Source of the DNA: Ceratotherium simum simum
Taxonomy: Eukaryota > Chordata > Mammalia > Perissodactyla > Rhinocerotidae
Reading direction: 5' to 3'
DNA: 64,000 nucleotides
Assembly: GCF_000283155.1 (NCBI RefSeq)
Contig: NW_004454163.1
Span: forward strand, 6,218,216-6,282,215
Below the pieces are notes generated by a model that searched no databases, had not been told where the DNA came from, and was given only the letters and a program-made list of their open reading frames with translations. Positions 49,945-60,943 of the stretch are shown here, piece after piece; positions within the stretch are counted from its first letter, which is position 1; every line of letters begins with the position of its first letter. Position numbers and translations under genes: made by a program.

Positions 49945-50803
49945 AAAGGGAAATATAATTATTTAGAAAGGCAATAGTGCTCTTAAGATAAAAATAAACT
50001 ACATGTTCATGAAAAGCAAAGCTCTGCTCCCTTCTCCCCTCCCCTGTCCCTCAGCTGAAAGAAATTTCTCCTGTTGGTTTCTCAACAAGAGGCCCAGGAA
50101 GGATGTGATGGATGGAGAGGATCTGCATCAAAGCTACAATAAGGAGTCCCGGTGGCTGCCTCACATGCCCCCCCTCAGTGTGAACTGAGGCCAAAGTAAC
50201 TGTGCAAGAGGCCACTGTTTGGGAGCTCTTTGAAAGTCTGAAATAACTAAGGGATAAGACTTAGAACATCCAGAGCAGGGTTTCTTAAGCTGGAATGTCA
50301 GGGTATCTGTGAAATCCCCAAATTGTGAAAGTGCTTAGCACAGAAGAAGTGGTTTATAAGTATCTAGAGAAAGATCCTTCAAGGGAAGATATTTCTTCTT
50401 CTTTTTCCAGGCAGAAGAAATGTGTAGAATAGGGAGGCAGGCAAGCAAATCAGCTGGGATTTAGGTGCCTCAGGCCTCAGGCCTCAAGCCTCAGGTGTGG
50501 GCCACCCGCTGACAGTGAGGGCCAAGAGTGCAGAAGTTCCCGCAGAGCCACACTCCTCAGTGTAGCTCTGGGCTCAGCTGGGGCCATGGGGATGCACACA
50601 AGTCAGGGCCAGAGGATGGTTAGAATTATCAGTCTGTTCCAAGATAGCAACATCAAGGAGGGAAGAAATATCAGTTGGAAAACTCCTCATCAGTGACCCA
50701 GGCACATCCAGATGCCTTCACAGACTGTACCATCCAAACAGGACCAAATGCTTTAGAAAGTAAATGCTAATGAGGGAACCAATGAAAATGCTTATGAAAA
50801 ATT
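49945..50803 (+). repeat. Large inverted repeat, arm A
   Basis: This 0.86 kb segment is matched in reverse complement by 55753-56608. The central 50011-50770 is nearly identical to 55787-56544: I count by eye about eight substitutions and two small indels in some 758 bases. Both ends of the arm are much more diverged. Shared landmarks include four tandem CCTCAGG-type heptamers (50468-50495) and GAAGATATTTCTTCTTC. It has no terminal TG...CA, no A-tail and no coding capacity, so I do not read it as an LTR or LINE pair. Confidence 0.95.
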
Positions 50804-51704
50804 TTCATACTTTCTTCAAAGTATTCTTTAGAGAAAAAATTAAAAGAATGGTACAAACTTGTTGGCACATTTGCACTTTCTTAGAAAGAAAAAAGACTAA
50901 AGTGAAAACTCTCAAGCCCACAAATACCTTATCTTGGTGGCAGTGTTGCCCTGCTCTCCCACCTCTCCAAAGCACTTTGTTTTCCCTTCCAATGCCCTGC
51001 TTCCACTCAGCATGGGGATAGCACACTTGAGGGGAAATCGGGGCTTCCTTTAGGGAAATACCCCATCTGCCTCCACATGTGATTCCAGAATCAGTTGGAA
51101 GCTCCACGAATATCCTGACAGCTCTGGCTGTGCTGTGATAGCACTCTTACTGCTTGTTTCCAGGATGTTTTTGGATTGCAGTCTCTGAATGCATGTTTTT
51201 AGGACCAGAGAGAGAATAAAGAAATGGGAATAAGACGAGATGGTGGAAGGAGAGCTTCATCCTGTCCCTGAGTTCTTTCATGGCCCCTAGAGTTCTGCAT
51301 CCCATGCCTGATGAGCATCTAGTCCATCTTGAACTTATCACTCTAAGCCAGCAGCTCATGCTCTCCAAAGACCCCAGAACCATGTCCCAGAAGCTTATCC
51401 GGGTCACACTCCTACACCGTGGAAATTCATCCCAGGGGTCCCATGGTCTCCAAGGTGACAATTAACCCAATAATCAGATCTCTGAACTTCAGGGGACGAT
51501 AGAGTTCCTCACTTCATTTCATGACTACCCTAGGTAAATCATAGACATTTCAGCAATGATCTTTAGAAGATAATGCTTCCTTTCTTGGAGGAACCAGTTG
51601 TGGTTAGTATTAGCAGTAGCAAGACTCTTCAGATCACATCATATAAGTCACAGCCTGCCTAGACTAGACCCGTCAGAGCAAGTACTAGAAGACTGAGGGA
51701 GTCT

Positions 51705-51930
51705 GATGTATATGGGCTTTGGAGCTAACCAGCCTGGTTTCGAATCACCTCTACCACCTACTTGCTATTGAACTTGGGCAAGTCTATTAACTAGTCTGTG
51801 CTTTGATTTCCTCATTTATGAAACAGATAATAGTAGTGCCTATATACAATAGAATTGTTATAAGGATTAAATAAAATAAGATTAAAGAAGACAGCACAGT
51901 TCCTGGGTATAGACTAAAGTGCTCAATGCT
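51705..51930 (+). mobile_element. MIR SINE
   Basis: Sense MIR text: GGCTTTGGAGCTAACCAGCC, ACCTACTTGCTATTGAACTT, GATTTCCTCATTTATGAAAC and a GGATTAAATAAAAT segment. Confidence 0.82.
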
Positions 51931-53378
51931 CATTACATATCTTGCCATTGTTTTTTCTTATCAGAGCTGCTTCTCTCTTTTCCTTCCTTGAGCTAAATGG
52001 ATCTGCTATGGTTCTGTTCTTAGAATCAACAGGAGAACTAGTGGGAGTCATAGAATATCAGGATGTTAGCCCTGAAGATCTTCAAAATCCCAGCTCACTG
52101 ATTTTCAGGCTGAGCTCTATGGGACCAGAGGGCTCAGCAGAGGTGCCTGAAGACAGGAGAGGAAGACCTAGCAGCACAGGGGCCCGCCCTTTCTTTAACC
52201 AGAGCAGCTCCCTTTTAACTGTTTGACATATTGTGTTTTCATAGAAGTTTCTTTTAAAGATTTCCACCATGGAACACCAAAGGGGACAAAAAAAAAGATT
52301 GAAAACCACTGAATTATAGTCCAACCTTTTCACCATACCCATGAAAGGTGTAGTGACTGGTAATTAGCTTCTTGATTCTGGTGTGTTTGTGAAGCAGGCA
52401 GTTGTAAATCAACCTTTCAAATGGAAAGCCATCTCCTTTGCTTACCAAGTTCACCTTCCATTCTTGGTGCTTTTTTCTGTCTTATTGGCTCTTGTGCATT
52501 TTGTTGGGTGGGAGACTGACCCCTCCCCCAACAATACATGACTTATAACCTTGCTTAATGGCTTCGAACTCACTTAGGGATAATTTGCCTTACACAGGTC
52601 ACCTACCCTTTATGGCCGGCCCAATGTTCACCTCAATGCAGGGCAGCCTAGGCCCCAACATCAATAATAGACTGGCATGTCTCACCCCTGACAGAGGTCA
52701 CACCAAGAGCAGTCTTATGTCACAGACTCAACTACAGTGAATCCTTTTAAAAGCACTTTCCTTCTAAGACTACCTTCATTGAGATCCATTGTTAAGGCTG
52801 AAAATGTTAAGAAAAAGAGAAAGAATTTTGCCTAACTGGGGGCTTCTCAGATAAGTTCAGTGAGAGGAATTTCATTCCTGGTGAGAAAATGGGGTTATTT
52901 AGTTTTGTGAAAAGAGCACCATTTATCCTTACTTTCCCTCCAAGCAGCTCTTACTTGGTAGCTGCAGGTACTTTATGGTGTCAGACTGTGATCATAAATA
53001 ATAGGAAGATGCATTTTTGTCTCTTAAGCAGTGTACTTCTCAAAGCTGAACACATTACTACAGCATTATATTACTTACTAGAAAGATTATTAGGTCCTGG
53101 TGAGAACACTCAGCTTGAAGGCTCCAGTGAGGTACAGCAGAGTCTTCATGGTTTGGATGTACTGGAGATGAAGTCAGTATCCTCTCACCCACAGCACCCA
53201 ACTAGCTGCAGCCAATGCCTCGTCAACACCGTTGGTTAGTGAGGGTCGGTTCTGCTCCTAAACGTAGGGTGATCCCTTCTTTCTTCACTCTGGTGGCCCT
53301 GACCTACTCAGATGTTAGATCCTGGATGTCCTGGAAGTTAACTGACTCTGGTTTCTTACCTTCCTCCTCTCTCCCAAG

Positions 53379-53492
53379 AGAAATCTTACAGGAGATCCAG
53401 AGGCTGCGGCTAGAGCATGAACAAGCTTCTCAGCCCACTCCAGAGAAGGCGCAGCAAAACCCCACTCTGCTGGCAGAACTCCGGCTCCTCAG
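53379..53492 (+). CDS. DTNA: DTNA exon: coiled-coil helix 1 to helix 2, residues 363-400
   Basis: This 114-base exon follows CTCTCTCCCAAG and ends CTCAG|GTAAGA. It reads [20 protein letters not shown], then [17 protein letters not shown], after completing Arg363. Residues to about 378 finish the first coiled-coil helix (I, I, L, L spacing), a Pro-rich turn follows, and the second helix starts at about 393. It is phase 2 on both sides: loss would remove exactly 38 residues in frame and fuse the helices. It is the only exon inside the large inverted repeat. Confidence 0.97.
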
Positions 53493-54055
53493 GTAAGAGA
53501 GGGATCCCAAGGCACCTCAAGGAATGCAGGTGTTTGAGATCTTCAATAAAGTCTAACAGTGTCGAGCCAGAAAACAATCCTTAGCCACCATAGCTGCTGA
53601 TGTTTGGTTGCTTTTTTTTTAATAGCACGCACCTAACTGCTGAGATTGGGGGGTTTGGAGGAGAGGCTGTTTATATTTTATTCTTTCATTTGACAGAGAG
53701 AAAAGGAAACAGTTTCTTTAGATCAGAAACAGAATCTCTCACTGGAAAAAATTTGAGCTCAACTCTTTTTAGTTATTTGCACTATCAACAACATGTTTAT
53801 GATGCAAGTGATCAACAAAACAAACACACGAATAGCTAAATAAACATCGTAGGTTTTTACCTTTAAAAATTTACCTGTAACCCATAAAAAGGAATCTGAT
53901 TTTCTCTAAATATTGGTCCCTAATAGCTTTACGTACAGATGTTTAAAAATAGACTTCATGCCTTCTTGTTTTGCAAATGAATTAAAAGACCTGGTGTTAT
54001 CTACTCTGTCATCATAAAATATTTGAGTTGGAAAGGACCTTAGAAAGTCATCTAG

Positions 54056-54306
54056 GGCCGGCTCCGTGGCTTAGCGGTTAAGTGCGCGCGCTCTGATGCT
54101 GGCGGCCCGGGTTCGGATCCCGGGCGCGCCCCCGAGGCACCACTTCTCCGTCCAACGCGAGACCGAGTCCCACGTACAGCAACTAGAAGGATGTGAACCT
54201 ATGACATACAACCATCTACTGGGGCTTTGGGGGGAAAAAAATGAATAAATAAAATCTTTAAAAAAAAAAAAAAAACAAGCAACACCTTTAAAAAAAAAAA
54301 AAAAAA
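54056..54306 (+). mobile_element. Young ERE SINE with perfect target-site duplication
   Basis: The copy starts GGGCCGGCTCCGTGGCTTAG, has a clean B-box-like GGTTCGGATCCCGGGCGCG, the ACAGCAACTAGAAGGATGTG body, and AATAAATAAAATC with two long A-runs. The 14-bp duplication AGAAAGTCATCTAG lies at 54042-54055 and 54307-54320 without a mismatch. The many intact CpGs also suggest a recent insertion. Confidence 0.94.
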
Positions 54307-54371
54307 AGAAAGTCATCTAGTTCAACACCTGAATTTCAGTGCACTTCTCAGAGTTGGAAAGGTGGAAAGCT

Positions 54372-54870
54372 GGGGCCAGCCCCGTGGCATAGTGGTTAAG
54401 TTCAGTGCACTCCACTTCGGCGGCCTGGGTTCACAGGTTTGGATTCTGGGCACAGACCTACACCACTCATTGGCCACACTGTGGTGGTGTCCCACATACA
54501 AAATAGAGGAAGATTGGCACAGATGTTAGCTCAGGGCGAATCTTCCTCAAGCAAAAAAAAAGAGGAGGATTGGGGCCAGCCCTGTGGCATAATGGTTAAG
54601 TTCACACACTCTGTTTCGGCGGCCTGGGCTTTGCAGGTTCAGATCCCCAGCACGGACCCATGCACCGCTCATCGAGCCACACTGTGGAAGTGTCCCACAG
54701 ACAAAATAGAGGAAGATAGGCACAGATGTTAGCTCAGAGCTAATCTTCTTCAGCAAAAAGAGGAGGGTTGGCAATGGATGTCAGAGCCAGTCTTCCTCAC
54801 AAAAAAAAAAAGAGGAGGATTGGCAGCGGATGTTAACACAGGGTGAGTCTTCCTCAGCAAAAATAAAAAC
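54372..54870 (+). mobile_element. ERE SINE carrying a second ERE inserted in its tail
   Basis: The outer copy runs 54372-54573 and resumes at 54811-54870. The inner copy (about 54574-54810) begins GGCCAGCCCTGTGGCATAAT and ends in an A-run. It is flanked by AGAGGAGGATTGG at 54561-54573 and 54811-54823, which is the outer element's own tail motif duplicated on insertion. Confidence 0.88.
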
Positions 54871-55407
54871 AAAGGTAGAGAGTAGCAGGACATAGATGAG
54901 GACTGTAGCAACTCCCACCATGCCTGTGTGCAAAAGGAAAGTCATGCTGTGGGCTTCTCAGAAACCCCTGTCAGAATTAGAGTACCATTTACTTTGTCCA
55001 TACAAAGTGACTAAATTAGGCAGGTTCTGTATGGCTATGTTTGGATTTTACCAAGTCCCTATTGATTGTAGTCATAGATGTTTCTGGGGGTTCCGTCCCA
55101 GCCTTGCTCTTAAGACGTGTTAACATCTGATCACGGCAGCACTCCCAGCTGAGGCCGAAGGCCCTGCCTGCTCTCAGCTGGGATCCATTCTACCTCTCCC
55201 TGGCTGGAGGGGCACTTGGGTGGAGGGGCAGACCCACCAAAGGCTTGAGTTATGGAAAGGAGATCAGATTACAGAACCTGCAATTTGTGGGGGCTGCTTG
55301 ATGTGAAGAGATTGCATCATACTTTTGAATAACAAAATAATTTAATGGAATAAACAGAGATTCTAAATGATTTCTGGTCCTACCTTCGGAGAGACGTATT
55401 AGAAATC

Positions 55408-55441
55408 CTTGCACATTCTACTATCCTTGCACATTCTACTA
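55408..55441. repeat. 17-bp tandem duplication
   Basis: CCTTGCACATTCTACTA occurs twice in direct succession with one extra base between. It lies about 310 bases before arm B. Confidence 0.85.
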
Positions 55442-55752
55442 CACCATCCTCCAGAAGGGATGAAAATGAAAAGAAGGAAAAAGTGATATTTCATATCATC
55501 CTCCTCCTCAAAGGCATATAAAAGTAAATACTTGCTTGAAAGAATATTTTGCCTAATAGGATTATGGAGGCTCTCTAAGCTCACAAGTTGAAAGTTATGT
55601 CTAATGTACACAGAAATATAACTGAATAAATCACCTAGGAAATAGAGTAAGTCATCCATGTACACATCAAGATACCTTGTCTCTGCCTGAAATGTTCTTT
55701 ATACCTCTTCTATTGGTTATCCCATGCTATACTGGAGGGATGATGACTAGGA

Positions 55753-56608
55753 ATTCTTTATGAGCATTTTCATCAGTGGCCCCCAGTTAGCATTTACTTT
55801 CTAAAGCATTTGGTCCTGTTTGGATGGTACAGTCTGTGAAGGCATCTGGATGTGCCTGGGTCACTGATGAGGAGTTTTCCAACTGATATTTCTTCCCTCC
55901 TTGATGTTGCTATCTTGGAACAGACTGATAATTCTAACCATCCTCTGGCCCTGACTTGTGTGCATCCCCATGGCCCCAGCTGAGCCCAGAGCTACACTGA
56001 GGAGTGTGGCTCTGCGAGAACGTCTGCACTCTTGGCCCTCACTGTCAGCGGGTGGCCCACACCTGAGGCTTGAGGCCTGAGGCCTGAGGCACCTAAATCC
56101 CAGCTGATTTGCTTGCCTGCCTCCCTATTCTACACATTTCTTCTGCCTGGAAAAAGAAGAAGAAATATCTTCCCTTGAAGGATCTTTCTCCAGATACTTA
56201 TAAACTACTTCTGTGCTAAGCACTTTCACAATTTGGGGATTTCACAGATACCCTGACATCCCAGCTTAAGAAACCCTGCTCTGGATATTCTAAGTCTTAT
56301 CCCTTAGTTATTTCAGACTTTCAAAGAGCTCCCAAACAGTGGCCTCTTGCACAGTTACTTTGGCCTCAGTTCACACTGAGGGGGGGTCATGTGATGCAGC
56401 CACAGGGACTCCTCATTGTAGCTTTGATGCAGATCCTCTCCATCCATCACATCCTTCCTGGGCCTCTTGTTGAGAAACCAACAGGAGAAATTTCTTTCAG
56501 CTGAGGGACAGGGGAGGGGAGAAGGGAGCAGAGCTTTGCTTTTCGTGAACGCAATTTATTTTTATCTTAAGAGCACTATGGCCTTTCTAAATGATCATAT
56601 TTCCCTTT
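55753..56608 (-). repeat. Large inverted repeat, arm B
   Basis: The reverse complement of this segment matches 49945-50803. The near-identical core is 55787-56544. Outside it, similarity falls off over some 35 bases on the left and 65 on the right before it is lost. The two arms are about 4.95 kb apart and enclose the exon at 53379-53492 and three ERE copies. Confidence 0.95.
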
Positions 56609-58454
56609 GTACATTAGCCACAAGAAAGCTGAGAGCCAAGTTGGCAACCCAGATCTGGCAACCGAATAGGATTATATGATAGGCATTTCTGTGTGCTAAT
56701 CTGACACTTCCTATGCACTAAGCTATACATACACTGTCGCATATAATTGCTGTAACAAACCTGTGAGATGGACACCATTATTGTACTCTTTTTATAGATA
56801 TGGAAACTGAGATTCACAGAAGTTAAATAATTTCCCAAGATTCCACACAATGGGTAGCACAGGTAGATTCCATCTCCTTTTCTTGGGTCTCAATTATCTC
56901 TTGCTTGGACTATTATAATGAGCGCTTAGTTGATTCCTGGCCTCTGGTCCATCTACACTACTATCAGAATTATCTTTCCTTATGTTGTTATTCATTTAAT
57001 TCATTCAACACATATTTCCAAAGTGCTGTGTGCCCAGAAAGTTTCTGGGCATTGTAATACCATGATGAGTTGGAAAAGATACTGTGGTTGGTCTCACAGA
57101 ATTTATGATCTAGTAGGAAAATGACCTAAATCAAATAATCACACAAATAAGAATATAATTATAAACTGAGACAAGTGCCATAAGGAATCTTCCTTTAAAA
57201 AAAAGTCATGATTATAAAACCTGCCCTTCACTAGCTCAGAAAAGGCTACTGTGAGGAAGGATTGTTTGAGTTGAAGTATGAAGGATGGGACATAGGGAAT
57301 GGGGATTAAGGACAGGGAGGGGCTGCGACAGCTGATGACAGGGTCTCCTGGAAGGTAGAGACTATATGGCAGGAGGGAATCTAGTACTTTCTTAGGAACT
57401 AAAAGGTCGATAGACCTAGAACGCAGTGAATAAAGAGATGCGTGGTAGGAGATGGAGCTGAAGATGTAGGTAGGGGTACGCCGTGACGCTGTGTGCCCTC
57501 ACAGAGAATCTTGAGGATATTGCTATTAATCCTGCAACAGAAAAGCATTGAAGAATGCGAGTTACATATTGAGCTAACACAGGGATTAGATTGTCAAGTC
57601 AGACTCACGTGAATCAGAGATTTACTCCAGTATTGAGCTTTACTAATAATTTCAAGAGTACAGGCAATCAAGAGGCACAGATGAAGCAGAGAAAGGTCTG
57701 GAACATTCCATATGGTTCCCCAGGTCTTTCCTTCCCGCTTTAGATGGAGTCTTTGAGGGAAATTTTGCAAGGTGATCTAGTGAGCCTTTCTTGACTTTCC
57801 ACCACCATATAGAACTAGTTGTCTTAGTTTTACCACATATAGCATTTTGTTCTTATTTTTATTATACACTCACCATTATTGTTTTGAACTTATTTATGTC
57901 TCCTTCTCTCACCCAAGGACAAAAACTGTCTCCTACTCATTATTTTATTTATAGTGTCTTAAAACGAAAGTGCTGAATAAATAGTTGTGGGATGAATGAA
58001 TAAACTGCAAAACCATGAAGAGACAGCGGAAGAACTATGTTTGCAAAGACAATACCATCTTCTATAATGAAGAAAACATTTATTAAAACTGTGAAGCAAC
58101 TAACTTCACACTACAAATCTCAAGAAAAACAAGTATAATTTTTCATATCTATCCCTTGCCTAAAAAAATGTGTCATATTCTATGCCCAAAAAATTGCATT
58201 CTTTTCAATCTATATAAAATTATTCTTTAAGAAAACTTAATATAAAGTAACTTTTTTTTTGTTTTACCAATTAAAAATGAAATTGTAACTGATGCAAGTT
58301 TCCATACTTGAATTTCATAGACCAGTTTAATTTTTTTTTACTATTTTTGGGAAATAACATAAAGTTGAGTACTTTTTGTTTTATCATAAAATGACATTTT
58401 TAAACACTACCATCATCTGTTATCACAACAGTTTCATGAATGGCAGTGTATTTT

Positions 58455-58800
58455 TTAACTTTTTATTTTGAAAAAGTTTTAAGCCTACAGAAAGGTTGTA
58501 AGAATGTTACTATGAGTTTTCTTCTACACTTCACCTAGAGATTGCTAATATTTTTGAAACACCTTCCTCTATCTCTCTCTCTATATATATTTATATATAA
58601 AATTACATACACTTTTTGATCAGCCACTTGAGAGTAAGTTGCAGACATCGTCTGCAACCCCTAAGTAATGTGTATATTTTCTAAGAAAAAAGATATTCTC
58701 TTATATAACTATGATACCATCATCAAATTCCAGAAAGTTAATATTGATATTTATTGTCTTATATACAATTCTTGTTAAAATTTTGCCTATTGTCCCAAGA
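58455..58800. mobile_element. Ancient LINE-like remnant
   Basis: The text TTTTATTTTGAAAAAGTTTT, CAGAAAGGTTGTAAGAATG, TTGAGAGTAAGTTGCAGACA and TTGCCTATTGTCCCAAGAC is a familiar old mammalian repeat, probably of the L1M class. The assignment is from memory of wording only. Confidence 0.5.
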
Positions 58801-60846
58801 CTATCCTGAAAGAAAGTAGGTTTTAACGCACATACAAAATTAGAAATAATCTGACAGAATTTCAGAATAAAAGGCATTCCTTTAGAGATGAATACATTTA
58901 GCTCTATGAAAATGAAATCACTGCTTAGTCCTTGTTTTCTTGTTTCTCTTTGGAATGGTGGAGGCTACACCATAGATTTGTTATCAGACCACTGGTGTAA
59001 ACAATTATAGAGAAGATTAAATAAAGACATTATTAAATGAATGCTTTAAAAAAATTGAATTCAATCAAATGCATGAAAGAGTAAATGTCATGTTTTGAAA
59101 GATTGCTCCTGTAAGGTAAATGTACAAATAATTTTTTTTAATGTTGATTAATTATAAATTAATACTAGTTAACTTTTTCTGATAGTTTTTAGATGCCTCT
59201 CTTAGTATTTCTTACCTACAATATTAGAATTTTGCTTCAACCTTCTTCCTAAAGTGCCCCTGTGGCCAAAAGGCCAGAAATTATAGAGCAGTACCTAGAA
59301 GAGAACTGGAAATAAATCAGAAACATTATCTATCCTTCTACTAAGCCCTACGGGGGATGTATTTGGAACACCATGTGCAGACAAAGTCAGAGAAAAAACA
59401 GCTAATGGACTTGTCATTGATGAATATTTTTGAATGGGGCAAGACTTTCAAAATTAGAATGCTTCAGCCCAGGAAGACAAAGACTAAAATAAGATACCAT
59501 TAAAGTCTATAAAATTAGGATGTTCCTCCTTTTCTGAATTAAGGACATCAAAGGAAGGATTGCTCTGGGAGTAAGCCTTAAGGGGCAATAAAAGCCAAAA
59601 GTATAAATGTATTCAAAAAGGGTTGAGATATGTTTATACGTTTTAAATTCATAATTCGTTATAGAGAAAACCTATGTGAAAGCAAATTAGGAATGTCCCA
59701 TCTATATCCATAACCTGTCCTCCAACAAAATATCTTTCAATTGGATGAGTCATTGACCAAACTCAGTGTGACATTTTTATATTGTCAGTTTTTCGTTTCG
59801 GAGTCCCCGCCATGGCTCCACTTAATATTGTATCTATACCATTGAGACTAGGCATATCCATTCATACATTAATGCATACATGGTTAAAGCACCCATGCAT
59901 TTTTAAAATACAAGTCCTAATATTTCAAACTCAGAAGGCTTTCAGTCAAGGAAAAAAATTGTATATATTACTTATTCACTAATGGTCATGCAATAATAAA
60001 TTTGAAATTGATTTGAAAAGTATACATATTCTTCAGAAATGTGAACCATTAATATTTTCTCCATGCTGTTTCATTTCTTTCCCTCTTTAAAATATATTTT
60101 TGTACCTCTTAATGTCACTGTAAAGGATATAGATTGTCCTTCGTGGTTTCCATTCTTGCTGACAATCTTATAGAAGTTCTGCAAAACAAAACAAAATTTA
60201 TAAAGCATAAACCTTGTAGATTATTTTCAGTTAGAACACTTATGGACAAACTCCTGTATTCTAACCTCACTTTATGAAACCAAATCCAAACCAGAAAATT
60301 TAGATTGACTATAGTAACTATGTAGCATTAATATTTCACCTCTGAAAGGCACTACATTGCATACTAAAGATGGAAGGGATTAAAAATGTATTTTCTAAAC
60401 CCAATTTCCAAATAAAGGTAATCAGTATTTTCTGTGAGATTTATGAAAGTGTCCTTGGGTTGGGAGTATCTGTGGGATTGGTCTTTTTCAGTGATAGTTT
60501 GGTTTTTGTTTGTTGTCTCGAGGGAACCCAATGGTACAGCACAGGGCCCACAACATAGTAAGCATTCAGAAAAAATTTATTCTTTCTCAATAAGGTATTC
60601 TTTCTGAATCAGGCTATAAGAGGGTAGTGTCTGAACAGATTTTAATTCTGTTTTAGTATGACTTCCAACAAATAAACATACACCTCAAGCTATAATTGTT
60701 CATTCGACAACATTTTTCCCCTGGTAATCATGTCAAAGACCAAAAGATGCCCTTTTTCTGGTGATCCACTAATCCCACAAGATTGGGAAATGTGATTACC
60801 TGAGTGAGTTGAATGCTATCTCTGATGACAACTGCTTCTTTCTTAG

Positions 60847-60943
60847 ACAGCGCAAGGATGAGCTGGAGCAGAGAATGTCTGCTCTCCAGGAGAGCCGGAG
60901 AGAGCTAATGGTCCAGTTAGAAGGTCTCATGAAGCTACTAAAG
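60847..60943 (+). CDS. DTNA: DTNA exon: second coiled-coil helix, residues 401-433
   Basis: This 97-base exon follows CTTCTTTCTTAG and ends CTAAAG|GTAAGA. It completes Arg401 and reads [20 protein letters not shown] and [12 protein letters not shown]. The Leu/Met spacing fits a continuous amphipathic helix, the second coiled-coil helix. It ends on a codon boundary, so the 3' exon choice (alpha-2 tail here or the alpha-1 tail further downstream) is made without a split codon. Confidence 0.97.

Larger units (their letters stand above)
48015..53378 (+). other. DTNA: DTNA intron, 5.4 kb
   Basis: No exon is seen. It holds an ERE-related SINE (48064-48315), an L2 3' end (about 48870-49690) split by an ERE SINE (49064-49305), a (GT)/(GC) microsatellite (49449-49516), arm A of the large inverted repeat (49945-50803) and a MIR on the plus strand (about 51705-51930). 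The remainder to 53378 shows nothing specific. Confidence 0.75.
53493..60846 (+). other. DTNA: DTNA intron, 7.4 kb
   Basis: No exon is seen. It holds an ERE SINE (54056-54306), a nested pair of EREs (54372-54870), a 17-bp tandem duplication (55408-55441), arm B of the inverted repeat (55753-56608), a MIR on the minus strand (about 56740-56860), an old L2/MIR-like remnant (about 57880-58010) and an ancient LINE-like piece (about 58455-58800). The stretch 58800-60846 is AT-rich and shows nothing specific. Confidence 0.75.

Noticed and set aside
52889..53239. 116-codon plus-strand open frame just before the 53379 exon
   Set aside because: No recognisable peptide, no good splice borders, and not in any dystrobrevin isoform known to me.
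49945..56608. The inverted arms as a solo LTR pair or a foldback transposon
   Set aside because: The arms lack TG...CA ends, polyA or transposase remnants, have diverged edges with no visible target-site duplication, and enclose a native DTNA exon.
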